The notes under the pieces: generated by a model
The model's database searches: none
The model's input: only the letters and a program-made list of their open reading frames with translations
What the model was told of the DNA's origin: nothing
Translations under genes and position numbers: made by a program
Shown: piece by piece, positions 1-8,964 of the stretch
Layout: each line of letters opens with the position of its first letter
Position numbering within the stretch: the first letter of the stretch is position 1
Origin: Propionivibrio hellwigii
GTDB lineage: Bacteria; Pseudomonadota; Gammaproteobacteria; Burkholderiales; Rhodocyclaceae
Assembly: GCF_041770905.1 (NCBI RefSeq)
Contig: NZ_JBEUWX010000002.1
Span: forward strand, 1,178,001-1,242,000
DNA length: 64,000 nucleotides
Reading direction: 5' to 3'

Positions 1-636
1 CACGGCAACGGTCAGGTGCGGATTCAGCAGGGTTTTTTCTCGATCCAGCAAACGTGCCCGCAATGCCACGGTTCCGGCAAGATGATTTCCGATCCCTGCA
101 CAGACTGCCGCGGCGCGGGGCGCGTCAAGCGGCAGAAAACGCTGTCGGTCAAAATTCCCGCGGGGGTCGATGAGGGCGACCGCATCCGGCTTTCCGGTGA
201 AGGCGAACACGGCATCAATGGCGGCCCGCCCGGCGATCTCTACGTCCAGATTCAGCTCAAACCCCATTCGGTCTTCCAGCGCGAAGGCAACGACCTGCAC
301 TGTGAAATGCCCATCAGTTTTGCCACAGCGGCATTGGGCGGCGAAATCGAGATTCCGACGCTGGACAATGCCGCCAAAATCAAGATTCCGGCGGAAACCC
401 AGTCAGGCAAAACTTTCCGCCTGCGCGGAAAAGGCATCAAAGGCGTACGCAGCCACGCTCCCGGTGACCTGTTCTGCCATGTCGTCCTCGAAACGCCGGT
501 CAATCTCACCGAACGCCAGAAGGAACTACTGCGCGAACTCGAAGAAAGCACGCATGGAGAGGGGAAAGGGAATCGCCACAACCCGCGTGCCTCCTCATGG
601 ATAGACCGGGTTAAGGAGTTCTTCTCGGCGGACTGA
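1..636 (+). CDS. dnaJ: Chaperone protein DnaJ, C-terminal part (5' end outside window)
   Basis: Co-chaperone of DnaK that delivers unfolded clients and stimulates ATP hydrolysis in the cytoplasm. The reading frame is open from the first base, so the J domain, Gly/Phe linker and first zinc motifs lie upstream. What is visible starts inside the zinc-finger region, with two CxxCxGxG-type motifs (CPQCHGSG and CTDCRGAG), followed by the two beta-sandwich client-binding domains and a short C-terminal dimerisation tail ending in FFSAD. It ends with TGA. The partner dnaK is expected upstream of the window. This is the canonical DnaJ, distinct from the CbpA-like paralogue downstream, which lacks zinc motifs. 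Confidence 0.95.
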   Translation, partial: HGNGQVRIQQGFFSIQQTCPQCHGSGKMISDPCTDCRGAGRVKRQKTLSVKIPAGVDEGDRIRLSGEGEHGINGGPPGDLYVQIQLKPHSVFQREGNDLHCEMPISFATAALGGEIEIPTLDNAAKIKIPAETQSGKTFRLRGKGIKGVRSHAPGDLFCHVVLETPVNLTERQKELLRELEESTHGEGKGNRHNPRASSWIDRVKEFFSAD

Positions 637-1430
637 CAGCCTGACAGCCTGCGCCGCCGTTTTTCTTCTACCCATCCGGCCTTTGTCTCTCTTTTTCGCC
701 TTCCGCCACCTGTTCCGTCCTATCGCTTCATAGGCAACGCCCCTCTCTGTTCCACGTATAGCGGCCGTTTCAGGGCGGGCAGGCAGCTGCTCGATCCATC
801 ATTTTGAGGAAGCGGAAGAACGCGAATCGAGCGGGGAGCTGGGCAAAATTCATGCTGAAAATCTTTGTAACCCGTACGCTGTAAGACTCCCATGAGCTAA
901 AAACTTTGAACGCAAAGAATCCCTCTCTGCCTCTCAAAACTCGCAGAACAGCATGCATGTAGCCCGAAAACCATCCGCCGCCATCTCACCAAAGCAAGCG
1001 CCAAGACCCATCCCAAAAATAACCGGCGTGTATTGGCACACCTCGCCGTGCGACCGATACAGCCGTTGACGGCCTGCCCTGAACCCCGCGTAAAACGGGC
1101 GTTTCCGGAGGGGCTGCCCGCTAGCCCACTATTTACGAGGGTTCCCGGCCAACCTATCTGTAAGCTCAGTATTTACGGGCGTCCCAGATTTGCCTATCCG
1201 CTAGCCCACTATTTACGCGGGTTTCCAGCCTACATACCGGCAAATGCCCGGTTGACAAGGGCTACAGAAGCGGCTCGGCCGCTTTATGCACGGTAATGAT
1301 TTTATCCACCGAGCCATTGCCTCATCTCTACGCGCCACACTGTCCGCGATTCACGGCGCTCCGCCCGCGGGTTTAACGCTCCCGTTTTTCCAGACAACAG
1401 GCCGCCGACGGCAGCCCCCGGCCGGTTTTT
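637..1430. other. Intergenic region between convergent dnaJ and cbpM, with repeat block
   Basis: No supportable gene. Bases 1060-1275 hold three to four copies of the GC-rich short palindrome family found throughout the window (cores such as CCCGCGTAAAACGGGC and CCCACTATTTACGCGGG). The stretch 730-1030 shows no recognisable protein or RNA. No clear terminator hairpin was found directly after dnaJ. Confidence 0.6.
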
Positions 1431-1739
1431 CTACAATGCTCCGATTTTTCTCTGATTGGCGCGCAGCCGGGCGATCTCATCCTGCAAATCCAGAACCAGC
1501 GCCGCCAGTTCGGGCAATGCATCAAAATCGCGTTCCAGCGCCAGCAGCCGATGCACACGGCGAATTTCGCTGCCGCTGAAGCGCCAGGCGGCCGGGTTTT
1601 CACCGCTCGCCGGCAGCACGCCCGCCTGCACATGCAGCGCAATCCATTCAGCGGATACACCGCAGATCGCGGCAAATTCGGCGCTCTCTATCATCTGCTC
1701 GTCGATAATCACGGCAGAACAAATCTCCTGATGGTTCAT
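1431..1739 (-). CDS. cbpM: Chaperone modulator CbpM
   Basis: A small (102 residues) MerR-like helix-turn-helix protein that binds the J domain of CbpA and blocks its co-chaperone and DNA-binding activity. The N-terminal half carries the HTH-like segment (residues about 16-50, FAAICGVSAEWIALHVQAG). The C-terminal half is a predicted helix (LALERDFDALPELAALVLDL) typical of CbpM. The start codon overlaps the cbpA stop by 4 bases (ATGA), so the two are translationally coupled. Length and gene order match the cbpA-cbpM pair of other proteobacteria. Confidence 0.88.
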   Translation of the reverse strand: MNHQEICSAVIIDEQMIESAEFAAICGVSAEWIALHVQAGVLPASGENPAAWRFSGSEIRRVHRLLALERDFDALPELAALVLDLQDEIARLRANQRKIGAL

Positions 1740-2728
1740 CGTGCTTGACTCCCGTTAGTCTGGCCATCGTCGCTTCCCCAGCCTGCGCGGGGGTCGAACG
1801 GCAATTCGCGTGCCATCGTTTCATACAGGGATTTTGCCTGTGCGCTATCGGCTTCAGGCAGCATGATCTGCAAATTCAGATAAAGATCCCCCGCCGGCTT
1901 GCCCGGAATGCCTTTGCCGGAAACCTTCATTACGCGGCCGCTTTGCGCGCCGGGCGGGATCCGTACATTCACTTTTTGTCCAGCAGGCAGCGGGATGGTG
2001 ATCGTTGCGCCCAGCGCCGCTTCCCAGGGCGCGAGCGGCAGGTCGAGGTGCACATCGCGGCCATTGACGCGGAAACGCGCATGCGGGTTGAAATTTACTT
2101 CAAGGTAAAGATCACCCGCCGGCCCGCCACCAACGCCCGGCGACCCCTGACCCGCCAGCCGGATCATCTGGCCTGCGCGCACACCCGCCGGAATTTTGAC
2201 GTTAAGCGTCCGCTCCGCCAGCACAACGCGCCCATCGGCATCCCGCTGCGGCATACGCAGGGTCAGCTGGCGCGTACTGCCCGCCCAGGCATCGTCAAGG
2301 TCGATGACGATGCGCGCATGGTGGTCTTCGCCGCGCCCACCGCGCCCACCAAACCCGCGCGCAGTGCGCTGTCCCGCCTGATGCCCTGCCCGGCCGAACA
2401 TCTGCGCGAAGAACTCGCTGAAATCGGCGGCTTCGCCAGAAGCGCCGCCCATCCCGGAAAACTCGAAACCCGTGTCCCAGCCGGGCGGCGGCCGAAAATC
2501 CTGCCCGGCCTGCCGGCTTTGTCCGAGGCTGTCGTAAGCGGCGCGCTTTTCAGGGTCGGAGAGCACGGCATAGGCTTCATTCACCTCCTTCATGCGCGCT
2601 TCAGCATCGGCTTCCTTGGAAACATCCGGGTGATACTTGCGCGCCAGCCGGCGATAACTCTTGCGGATTTCATCCTCCGTCGCCGTCCGCGCCACACCCA
2701 GCGTCTGATAGTAATCCTTGAACTCCAT
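1736..2728 (-). CDS. cbpA: Curved DNA-binding protein CbpA, DnaJ-like co-chaperone
   Basis: A 330-residue type II (zinc-free) DnaJ homologue. The J domain at residues 4-70 has the HPD motif at residues 33-35. A Gly/Phe/Arg-rich linker (about 75-130, with repeated RGFGGRGGRGE) follows, then two C-terminal beta-sandwich domains with signature GGGPAGDLYLEV. There are no CxxCxGxG motifs. CbpA family proteins cooperate with DnaK and bind curved DNA. The ATG at 2728 was chosen because GGGAG lies just upstream and the J domain begins at once. The frame stays open further upstream, but that part is repeat DNA. The gene overlaps cbpM by 4 bases. Confidence 0.92.
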   Translation of the reverse strand: MEFKDYYQTLGVARTATEDEIRKSYRRLARKYHPDVSKEADAEARMKEVNEAYAVLSDPEKRAAYDSLGQSRQAGQDFRPPPGWDTGFEFSGMGGASGEAADFSEFFAQMFGRAGHQAGQRTARGFGGRGGRGEDHHARIVIDLDDAWAGSTRQLTLRMPQRDADGRVVLAERTLNVKIPAGVRAGQMIRLAGQGSPGVGGGPAGDLYLEVNFNPHARFRVNGRDVHLDLPLAPWEAALGATITIPLPAGQKVNVRIPPGAQSGRVMKVSGKGIPGKPAGDLYLNLQIMLPEADSAQAKSLYETMARELPFDPRAGWGSDDGQTNGSQAR

Positions 2729-3680
2729 GAATTTCTCCCCACACACGGGAAATCGAATCGTTAAAAAATACGTATCCGTGCCGCATGCCGCTCGGCCTGC
2801 AAACACATCGCGGCATCCGCGCGCTGCGTGCTTGACGGCTCCGCGTCTCGGTACGGAATTGCCTGACGGAGAATGATATACCCGCAGCCTTAATATGGCG
2901 TCGTTCAGATCGATTAATGATCGGTACGCGATCATACGTCGGCCGCATGGGCAGTGTTTCACCTTGCCGCGCACCTTGTGCCCCGCTGTCCGCCAGTCCG
3001 CCGCCTGGCACGGAACGCATAGCGTCAAATATCTAAGAATCGTCACTGCGTTGCGCCGCCTGGCCGTACGCCTTGTACTGTCTACGGCGGCCCGGAAGTC
3101 CGCATCCTTTGGACGTTTCAGACAGGGCGGCGCTGAATCCCGCGCCAATTCCCGCGCCAATTGGGCGTTTGCCGGCAGGCAAGCCGGAAACCCACGTAAA
3201 TAGTGGGTTTGCGAATAGGCCACCCGGAAACCCGCGTAAACACTGGGCTGGCGGGCAGCCCCTCCGGAAATGCCCGTTTTACGCGGGGTTCCGGGCAGGC
3301 CGTCAGCGGTTGTATGGATCAGACGCGAGCCTGCCGGCCGCAGCGGAGCGGAATGATCCGTCGGCCTATACTCCGCGTCTTTTGGGCGTTCCAGCAGGGC
3401 TGCTTCTGAATCCCGCGCCAATCGGGCATTTGCCGGTAGGCAGGCTGGGAACCACCGTAAATAGTGGGCTTGCGGATAGGCCATCCGGAAACCCGCGTAA
3501 ACATTGGGCTGGCGGGCAGGCTCTCCGGAAAAGCCCATTTTACGCGGGGTTCGGGCCTGCGCTCCGTCATTGCCGGCGCCTGCCTGCATTGCGCGTTAAG
3601 CGCGACGGGTTGAACGTCTGCGGCGGCGGCGCGCCTTGCTGGGCTTTTTTATCTATTCAACCCTCTTCACCAGGCATACG
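2729..3680. repeat. Long intergenic repeat block upstream of cbpA
   Basis: No gene is supported. Bases 3006-3095 contain a repeat whose left edge is GCGTCAAATATCTAAGAATC and whose interior includes TTGTACTGTCTACGGCGGC. The same sequence recurs near 25360 and 57667. Bases 3120-3570 hold at least six GC-rich palindrome units. The segment 3326-3565 is a diverged copy of the ~300-bp repeats at 29130 and 29540. Bases 2729-3000, the presumed cbpA promoter region, show no convincing sigma-32 site. Confidence 0.7.
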
Positions 3681-3710
3681 AAAAAGCCCTCCGGAAAATC
3701 CGGAGGGCTT
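3681..3710 (-). terminator. Rho-independent terminator of the TRAP operon
   Basis: On the minus strand, an 11-bp stem (AAGCCCTCCGG pairing with CCGGAGGGCTT, loop ATTTT) is followed by TTT. It lies 37 bases after the stop of the TRAP binding-protein gene, the last gene of the operon. Confidence 0.88.
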
Positions 3711-3747
3711 GGTAAAAACGGCCTACTTACAGGGCTATCCAGGCGCG

Positions 3748-4740
3748 CTACTTCGCATCGCAGAGCGCGTCGATCGCCTTGATGATGTCTTCGCCGCCAA
3801 ACTTGTCGGTGAAGGTCTTGCGCCCCGGTTTGGTGGCTTCGAGGAAAGGTGCGGGATCAACCGTTTCAATGACCTGCATGCCAGCCTTTTTAACATCGGC
3901 AACGATTTTCGCCATGTTGTCGTTATTGAGCTGGCGTTGGTATTGCCCAGCCTCGCGCGCCGCTTCGATGATCGCCTTCTGGTTTTCGGGCGAGAGCGAG
4001 TCAAACTTCTTCTTGTTCATCACGACGATCAGCGGGCTGTAGGCATGGTTGGTCAGACTCAGGTATTTTTGCACTTCGTAGAGTTTAGCTGACCAGAGCA
4101 CGCCCAGCGGGTGTTCCTGCGCATCGACGGTCTTCATTTCCAGCGCCGTGTACAGCTCGGCCACCGGCATCGGCACCGGATTGGCACCCATGAGCTTGAA
4201 CGCTTCGATATGCGCGGGACTGCCCGTCGTGCGCACTTTCAGGCCTTTGACATCCGCGGGAGTTTTGACGGCATGCTTGTTGTTAGTCAGCTCGCGCCAG
4301 CCATTGTCCCAATAGGCCAGTCCTTTCATGTCGAAGGCTTCCATCTTGTCGAGGAGATCCTGGCCAATTTTGCCGTCCAGCGTGCGGTAGGCATGTGCCG
4401 TGTCCTTGAAGATGAAGGGAATATCGAGCACGCCCAATAGCGGCACGAGGCCGCTGTAATTGCCTGAGCCGGAGACAATCATGTCAATGGTGCCGCCGCG
4501 CACGCCGCTGATCGCCGCGTCAAACTTGCCGAGCGAGCTGTCGGGAAAAACCTTCAGGTCGAGCGCGCCCTTGGTCTTGGCTTTGAGCAGTTCATTGAAT
4601 TTCTGGCCGGCTTTGAACTGGGTATCGGCACGCGGCGCTTCGGAAGCAAAGCGCAGTGTTTCGGCCTGCGCCGCTCCCAGCGCACCGGCAAAGAGCGCGG
4701 TGGACATCAGTGAAACAAGGGCGAGTTTCTTCAGTTTCAT
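3748..4740 (-). CDS. TRAP transporter substrate-binding protein, DctP/YiaO family
   Basis: Periplasmic solute receptor (330 residues) of a tripartite ATP-independent transporter, binding an organic acid or sugar acid and handing it to the membrane subunits. A Sec signal peptide covers residues 1-27 (MKLKKLALVSL, hydrophobic core, cleavage near AQAE). The family body includes FGDxxLG-like text (PDSSLGKFDAAISGVRGG), the TDVKGLKVRT-type segment (PADVKGLKVRTTGSP) and the carboxylate-binding Arg in KVRTTG. The ATG at 4740 has a strong AGGAGG 7 bases upstream. It is the last gene of the yia-like operon, separated from dctM by 96 bases. The partner dehydrogenases suggest 2,3-diketo-L-gulonate, L-idonate/gulonate or a related sugar acid as ligand. 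This is inferred from context only. Confidence 0.93.
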   Translation of the reverse strand: MKLKKLALVSLMSTALFAGALGAAQAETLRFASEAPRADTQFKAGQKFNELLKAKTKGALDLKVFPDSSLGKFDAAISGVRGGTIDMIVSGSGNYSGLVPLLGVLDIPFIFKDTAHAYRTLDGKIGQDLLDKMEAFDMKGLAYWDNGWRELTNNKHAVKTPADVKGLKVRTTGSPAHIEAFKLMGANPVPMPVAELYTALEMKTVDAQEHPLGVLWSAKLYEVQKYLSLTNHAYSPLIVVMNKKKFDSLSPENQKAIIEAAREAGQYQRQLNNDNMAKIVADVKKAGMQVIETVDPAPFLEATKPGRKTFTDKFGGEDIIKAIDALCDAK

Positions 4741-4836
4741 AAAGGATCCTCCTGGTAAAAAATGGTGATGCACACATTACGCATATACCGACTCAAACCG
4801 GCCGGCCAAACATGCAACCGCATGTCAATCAGGCGC

Positions 4837-6114
4837 TCATGAAATCCACCGCAGCGGAGCCAAGATCAGCTGCGGGAATATGGTCATCAGCACCAGTAAT
4901 CCAAGCATGCTCAAAAGATAAGGCAGCACGCCCTTGACGCACTCTTCAAACGGCAGACGGGAAACGCCGGCAATGACATTCAGCACATTGCCAACCGGCG
5001 GCGTAATCAACCCGATCGAGCAGTTCAGGATGAACAGCACGCCGAAATAGACAGGGTCGATTCCCGCATCGACGATCAGCGGCATCAGCACCGGCACGAG
5101 GATCAGCACGGTGGGCGTCAAATCCATCACCATACCGACCACCATAATGAACACCATAATCGCCAGCATCAGTAGCACCGGCGAACCGACCAGCGGCTGC
5201 ATCATCGCAACGACCATGTCCGGCAATTCAGCCAGCGTAATGAGGAAAGCGGAAATCGCCGAGGCCGCCACCAGCAGCATCACGACCGCCGTCGTTTCGG
5301 CCGCAGAAAACAAGACTTCGAACAGATCGCTGAATTTCATTTCCCGGTAAATGAAAAGCGCGATAAACAAAGCATAGATCGCAGCGATGGCCCCCGCTTC
5401 CGTCGGCGTGAACATCCCGCTGCGGAAACCGCCCACAATGAGTACGGGCAGCATCAGCGCCCAAAGGCCTTCCTTGACCGAACGCCAGACTTCGCTCGAA
5501 GCGCTTTTCTCACTCACCGCCGTCCCGACCGCACGCGACTGCCACCACCAGACGAATGAAAGCACCGCGCCCATCAGAATCCCCGGAGCAATGCCGGCAA
5601 GAAACAGCTTGGAAATCGAAACGCCGCTCGCCACACCGAAAATAATGAACGGAATCGAAGGCGGAATAATCGGCGCGATGATGCCGCCTGTTGCGATCAG
5701 CCCCGCCGATCGCCCGGGCGCATAACCGACCTTTGCCATCATCGGCAGCAGCACCATCCCCAGCGCCGCGGTATCGGCGGCGGCCGAACCGGAAAGGCTG
5801 GCCATCAAAACCGAAGCGATGATCGCCACATACCCCAGTCCGCCCCGCTTATGGCCTACGAGTTTGAGCGGCAGATCGACGATGCGCTTGGAAATGCCGC
5901 CCGCGTTCATCACTTCGCCTGCAAGCACAAAGAACGGGATGGCAAGCAGCGGAAAGCTGTCGGCGCCATGGATCAGGTTCTGCGCCATGATCTGGATATC
6001 GAACATATCCAGATGCACCATCAACGCCAGGCCGCATAACAAAAGAGAGAAAGCGACGGGAACACCAATGATGATGCAGCCTAAGAGACTGGCGAGAAAA
6101 ATAAAAACCGTCAT
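4837..6114 (-). CDS. TRAP transporter large permease subunit, DctM/YiaN family
   Basis: A 425-residue inner membrane permease with about 12 hydrophobic segments. It couples sodium entry to substrate uptake together with the small subunit and the periplasmic receptor. Family landmarks are the PVAFSLLL start, FFVLAGEVMNAGGIS near residue 60, the loop SGSAAADTAALG at about 109-120, and PPSIPFIIFG near residue 152. The C-terminal half contains LITPPVGNVLNVIAG. Length matches the family. The start codon overlaps the dctQ stop by 4 bases (ATGA). The operon order dctQ-dctM-dctP differs slightly from classical dctPQM but matches yiaMNO. Confidence 0.95.
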   Translation of the reverse strand: MTVFIFLASLLGCIIIGVPVAFSLLLCGLALMVHLDMFDIQIMAQNLIHGADSFPLLAIPFFVLAGEVMNAGGISKRIVDLPLKLVGHKRGGLGYVAIIASVLMASLSGSAAADTAALGMVLLPMMAKVGYAPGRSAGLIATGGIIAPIIPPSIPFIIFGVASGVSISKLFLAGIAPGILMGAVLSFVWWWQSRAVGTAVSEKSASSEVWRSVKEGLWALMLPVLIVGGFRSGMFTPTEAGAIAAIYALFIALFIYREMKFSDLFEVLFSAAETTAVVMLLVAASAISAFLITLAELPDMVVAMMQPLVGSPVLLMLAIMVFIMVVGMVMDLTPTVLILVPVLMPLIVDAGIDPVYFGVLFILNCSIGLITPPVGNVLNVIAGVSRLPFEECVKGVLPYLLSMLGLLVLMTIFPQLILAPLRWIS

Positions 6115-6593
6115 GGGGCCGCCCCTTCTTCAACATGTGTCGTCATATTTCGCCACAAGCGGACGAGCAAGGCGATGCCGACACACACACTGAAGGGGAT
6201 TCCGGAAAAATACAGCACGCTGGCGGGAATGCCGCTGACCGGAAGGTAATTGGCCGTATTGAGCAGCGTCAAACGCCAGCAACCGACGGCGATCATTATG
6301 CAGCAGGCGAGCATACCCACATTCCCCGCAATCGAAACCAGACGTTTGAGCATCGGGGGAAAACGGTTCAGAAAAGTATCTACGCGCACATGCCGCCCCC
6401 GGACAAAGGCGGAAATAGCCCCCAGAAAGGTCAGCCAGACAAAGAGGTAACGGCCGATTTCTTCCGTCATCGTCAGGTTCGAATTGAACCCGTAGCGCAA
6501 AACGACGTTCAGAAAAACGAGTATCGTCATGGCCGCAATGATGAGTACCATGATCCAGCGCAACAGCCGCTCGGCGGCATTTAATATCGGCAT
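6111..6593 (-). CDS. TRAP transporter small permease subunit, DctQ/YiaM family
   Basis: A 160-residue membrane protein with four predicted transmembrane helices, the small subunit that stabilises the large permease. Family features are FLNVVLRYGFNSNLTMTEEI near residues 28-50 and a RYLFVWLTFLGAISAF second helix. The ATG at 6593 (MPILNAAERLLRW) is preferred because GGAG lies 10 bases upstream and it gives the usual length. The open frame extends 58 codons further but without family similarity. It is followed immediately by dctM with a 4-base overlap. A gap of 166 bases with a GC-rich hairpin separates it from the upstream dehydrogenase gene. Confidence 0.9.
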   Translation of the reverse strand: MPILNAAERLLRWIMVLIIAAMTILVFLNVVLRYGFNSNLTMTEEIGRYLFVWLTFLGAISAFVRGRHVRVDTFLNRFPPMLKRLVSIAGNVGMLACCIMIAVGCWRLTLLNTANYLPVSGIPASVLYFSGIPFSVCVGIALLVRLWRNMTTHVEEGAAP

Positions 6594-6728
6594 ATCCACT
6601 ACTCCATTCCGTGCAAGCATATCGAACGCCGGTAAATATGCAGCTAAGCAACAAGCCCCATTCCGGCATTCGACGATAGCGCGCAGCCTGGTACCGCTAC
6701 GGGCGTTTTTCTGAGACACAGTCCGACG

Positions 6729-6751
6729 GCCGCGCCCTGACCGGGCGCGGC
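6729..6751. other. GC-rich intercistronic hairpin
   Basis: A perfect 9-bp stem (GCCGCGCCC and GGGCGCGGC) with loop TGACC, sited 9 bases past the dehydrogenase stop and before dctQ. No T-run follows on either strand, so it is not a standard terminator. It may protect the upstream mRNA from 3' decay or give differential expression of the enzyme and transporter genes. Confidence 0.5.
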
Positions 6752-6759
6752 GGCGGCAC

Positions 6760-7803
6760 TCATGCAAACGACAACTGAACCTTCAATTGTGTCGAACGGT
6801 CACGCGCGATCTGGAAGGCTTCGGCAATCCGTTCCATCGGCAGCGTTTGGGTAATGATCGGCTTGACATCAATGCGCCGTTCACGGATCAAGGCAGCCGC
6901 CACCGCGTACTCTTTGTGGAAGCGTTGCGAGCCAACCAGCCGAATCTCCTTGCCGACCAGAGCATTGACAGGCAGATCCGCGCCGCCCGAAATGCCGACC
7001 TGGACGATCGTGCCGCGCGGACGGACTACCGGGAAAGCCTGCTTGAGCACGGCGCCAACGCCCGTGCATTCAAAGGCCACGTCAAAATAGCCCTTTTCGA
7101 CCGAATAATCGTGCATCAGCCGATCCGGCTCTTTGGCCGAATTGATCACCGCTGTCGCGCCCATTGCCAGCGCCGCATTGAGCGGGGCTTGCGAAATATC
7201 CATGGCAATGATTTCCTGCGCCCCCGCAACGCGCGCCGCCCCAATGAGCAGTGCGCCGATCGGCCCCGCTCCCGTCACCAGTATGCGCCGCCCCATCAGG
7301 TTTCCGGCCTGATTGAGCGCATGGACGCAAACGGCCAGCGGCTCGGCGCAGGCGGCTTCACCGAGAGAAACCTGATCTCCGACCAGTTCGCACTGATAGT
7401 CCTCGGCCACCAGATGATCGCGAAAAGCGCCATCCGTATGGGGCGTCAGCATGGCGCTGCCAAAAAAGCGCATGTTCAGGCAATGCTGCTGTTCGCCGGA
7501 CAAGCAGAATTTGCAGGTATCGCAGGGACGGCTTGGGCTGAGGGCGACGCGATCGCCCGGACGCACGCGCGTTACCTTATCGCCCACGGCTTCTACCGTA
7601 CCGGCGACTTCATGACCGAGGATGATCGGCGCCGTCACGCGAATGGTGCCGATGCCGCCTTCCCAATAGTAGTGAATATCCGAACCGCAAATGCCTCCAG
7701 CTCCCACCCTGACGAGCACCTGGTGCGGCCCCACATCGCCGACCGGGCGGGTTTCAATACGCACATCTTCCTGTTTGTAAAGCACACACGCGCGTGTTTC
7801 CAT
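6760..7803 (-). CDS. idnD: Zinc-dependent L-idonate 5-dehydrogenase-like enzyme
   Basis: A medium-chain dehydrogenase/reductase (347 residues) that probably oxidises a sugar acid such as L-idonate to 5-ketogluconate with NAD(P). Catalytic zinc ligands are the Cys in GGICGSDIHYYWEGG and the His-Glu pair in ILGHEVAG. The structural zinc lobe is CDTCKFCLSGEQQHC. The nucleotide-binding fold includes GAGPIGALLIGAARVAGA. The HYYWEGGIG stretch is characteristic of IdnD rather than sorbitol or threonine dehydrogenases. The start METRAC at 7803 was chosen because GGGG lies 10 bases upstream; another in-frame ATG sits 12 bases earlier. It lies in the operon between the YiaK-like reductase and the TRAP genes. 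Confidence 0.85.
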   Translation of the reverse strand: METRACVLYKQEDVRIETRPVGDVGPHQVLVRVGAGGICGSDIHYYWEGGIGTIRVTAPIILGHEVAGTVEAVGDKVTRVRPGDRVALSPSRPCDTCKFCLSGEQQHCLNMRFFGSAMLTPHTDGAFRDHLVAEDYQCELVGDQVSLGEAACAEPLAVCVHALNQAGNLMGRRILVTGAGPIGALLIGAARVAGAQEIIAMDISQAPLNAALAMGATAVINSAKEPDRLMHDYSVEKGYFDVAFECTGVGAVLKQAFPVVRPRGTIVQVGISGGADLPVNALVGKEIRLVGSQRFHKEYAVAAALIRERRIDVKPIITQTLPMERIAEAFQIARDRSTQLKVQLSFA

Positions 7804-7842
7804 GTTTTTCCCCATTAAAAAGTCAAACCAACTATCCAGAAT

Positions 7843-8844
7843 CTAGAGCAATTTGATTTTTTCCCAGACGGCATCGTCAACAGGAATGCCGTTCGCCCTA
7901 TTGGCGCGCCGTATCGCCAATGAACTCTCGCCGGGATAACGCACCGGCTGCGCCGGATCGACAGGCGTTGAACCATGCAGGTCATCGAGCACGGCCTTGA
8001 CCGCCGACGACAGAAAATCATCGCCCGCGATCCGCATCGCATCCATCGCAATAAAGACTTGCGACATGCCATATTCTTCGCCAAGCTGGCCGACGCCGAC
8101 GGTTGGGCGCCCGCCCGACAGTACGGCTGCCACCAGATCCAGCACGATGGACAGCGCCGACCCTTTCCAGTAACCGATCGGCAGCACGCGCCAGGTCTTG
8201 GCGATTTCAGCGGGATCGCAGGAAAGCTGGCCTTGTGCGTCGTACCCCCCGGGCACAGGCAACAACTGGCCCTTCATCGCCTTGCTTTCCATCTGGCCAT
8301 AGGAAAACTGCGCCATCGCCATATCGACAACGATATGGCCGTCCTTATGCGGCACAGCCATCACGAAAGGGTTGTTGCCGATGCGTCGATCCATTGCCCC
8401 CCAGGCCGGCATATTCGGCTGCGTGTTGGTCCAGCAGATGCCGATGCATCCCGCTTCAGCCGCCTGCCAGCCATAACTGCCGCCACGCAGCCAATGGTTG
8501 GTATTCGCCAGACCAACGCCGCCGATACCGTGCATGCGCGCCAGTTCGATGGCACGATCCATCGACAGTTTGGCATTGACATTGCCCAGGCCGAGGTGGC
8601 CATCCCAACGCTCGAAAGCGCCCAGACTCGCCACCTTCGTCGGTTTGGCGTTGAGCTTGATATAGCCTTTGTCGATATATTCGACAACACGCGGGAAACG
8701 GTTGACGCCGTGCGAATACACGCCATCGCACGTCGTTTCCGCCATCAGCTGCGCCGACAGGTCGGCAGTCGCCTCATCACAGCCTTTTTTGACCAGAACG
8801 CGCTTGAACTCGTTTTTCAGCGTTTCAAAGCTAACCCGCGGCAT
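7843..8844 (-). CDS. yiaK: YiaK-like 2,3-diketo-L-gulonate reductase (malate/lactate dehydrogenase family)
   Basis: An NAD(P)H-dependent oxidoreductase of the Ldh2/MdhG family (333 residues), closest in look to DlgD/YiaK, which reduces 2,3-diketo-L-gulonate. Recognisable segments are the substrate His in CDGVYSHGVNRFPR (residues about 40-52), the NTNHWLRGGSYGWQAA block, GICWTNTQPNMPAWG, and the C-terminal GYWKGSALSIVLDLVAAVLSGG. The ATG at 8844 has an AGGAGG Shine-Dalgarno. In E. coli yiaK is next to yiaL and yiaMNO, and the same partners are present here. Alternative members of this family act on ureidoglycolate or malate. The context favours a sugar acid. Confidence 0.85.
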   Translation of the reverse strand: MPRVSFETLKNEFKRVLVKKGCDEATADLSAQLMAETTCDGVYSHGVNRFPRVVEYIDKGYIKLNAKPTKVASLGAFERWDGHLGLGNVNAKLSMDRAIELARMHGIGGVGLANTNHWLRGGSYGWQAAEAGCIGICWTNTQPNMPAWGAMDRRIGNNPFVMAVPHKDGHIVVDMAMAQFSYGQMESKAMKGQLLPVPGGYDAQGQLSCDPAEIAKTWRVLPIGYWKGSALSIVLDLVAAVLSGGRPTVGVGQLGEEYGMSQVFIAMDAMRIAGDDFLSSAVKAVLDDLHGSTPVDPAQPVRYPGESSLAIRRANRANGIPVDDAVWEKIKLL

Positions 8845-8964
8845 TTGGTTTCCCTCCTGGTTGATACATTTGATCCGGCCACGCTGCCGCATCGGATATT
8901 ACCTCACCTGCCCGCCTCCCGACACGCTCATGCAAGCCGCACGTTCAACAGTCAACGCCGTCGT

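Noticed and set aside
770..958. 62-codon minus-strand frame after dnaJ
   Set aside because: No ribosome site and no recognisable family; composition resembles decayed intergenic DNA.
1033..1296. 87-codon frame with repeated RFAYPLAHYLRGFPA-like text
   Set aside because: Same repeat-derived translation as at 3.1-3.5 and 29 kb. No ribosome site.
1736..3589. A very long minus-strand open frame of 617 codons covering cbpA and the upstream repeats
   Set aside because: Only codons from 2728 onward match the CbpA family. The upstream part is GC-rich repeat DNA that stays open by chance and lacks similarity.
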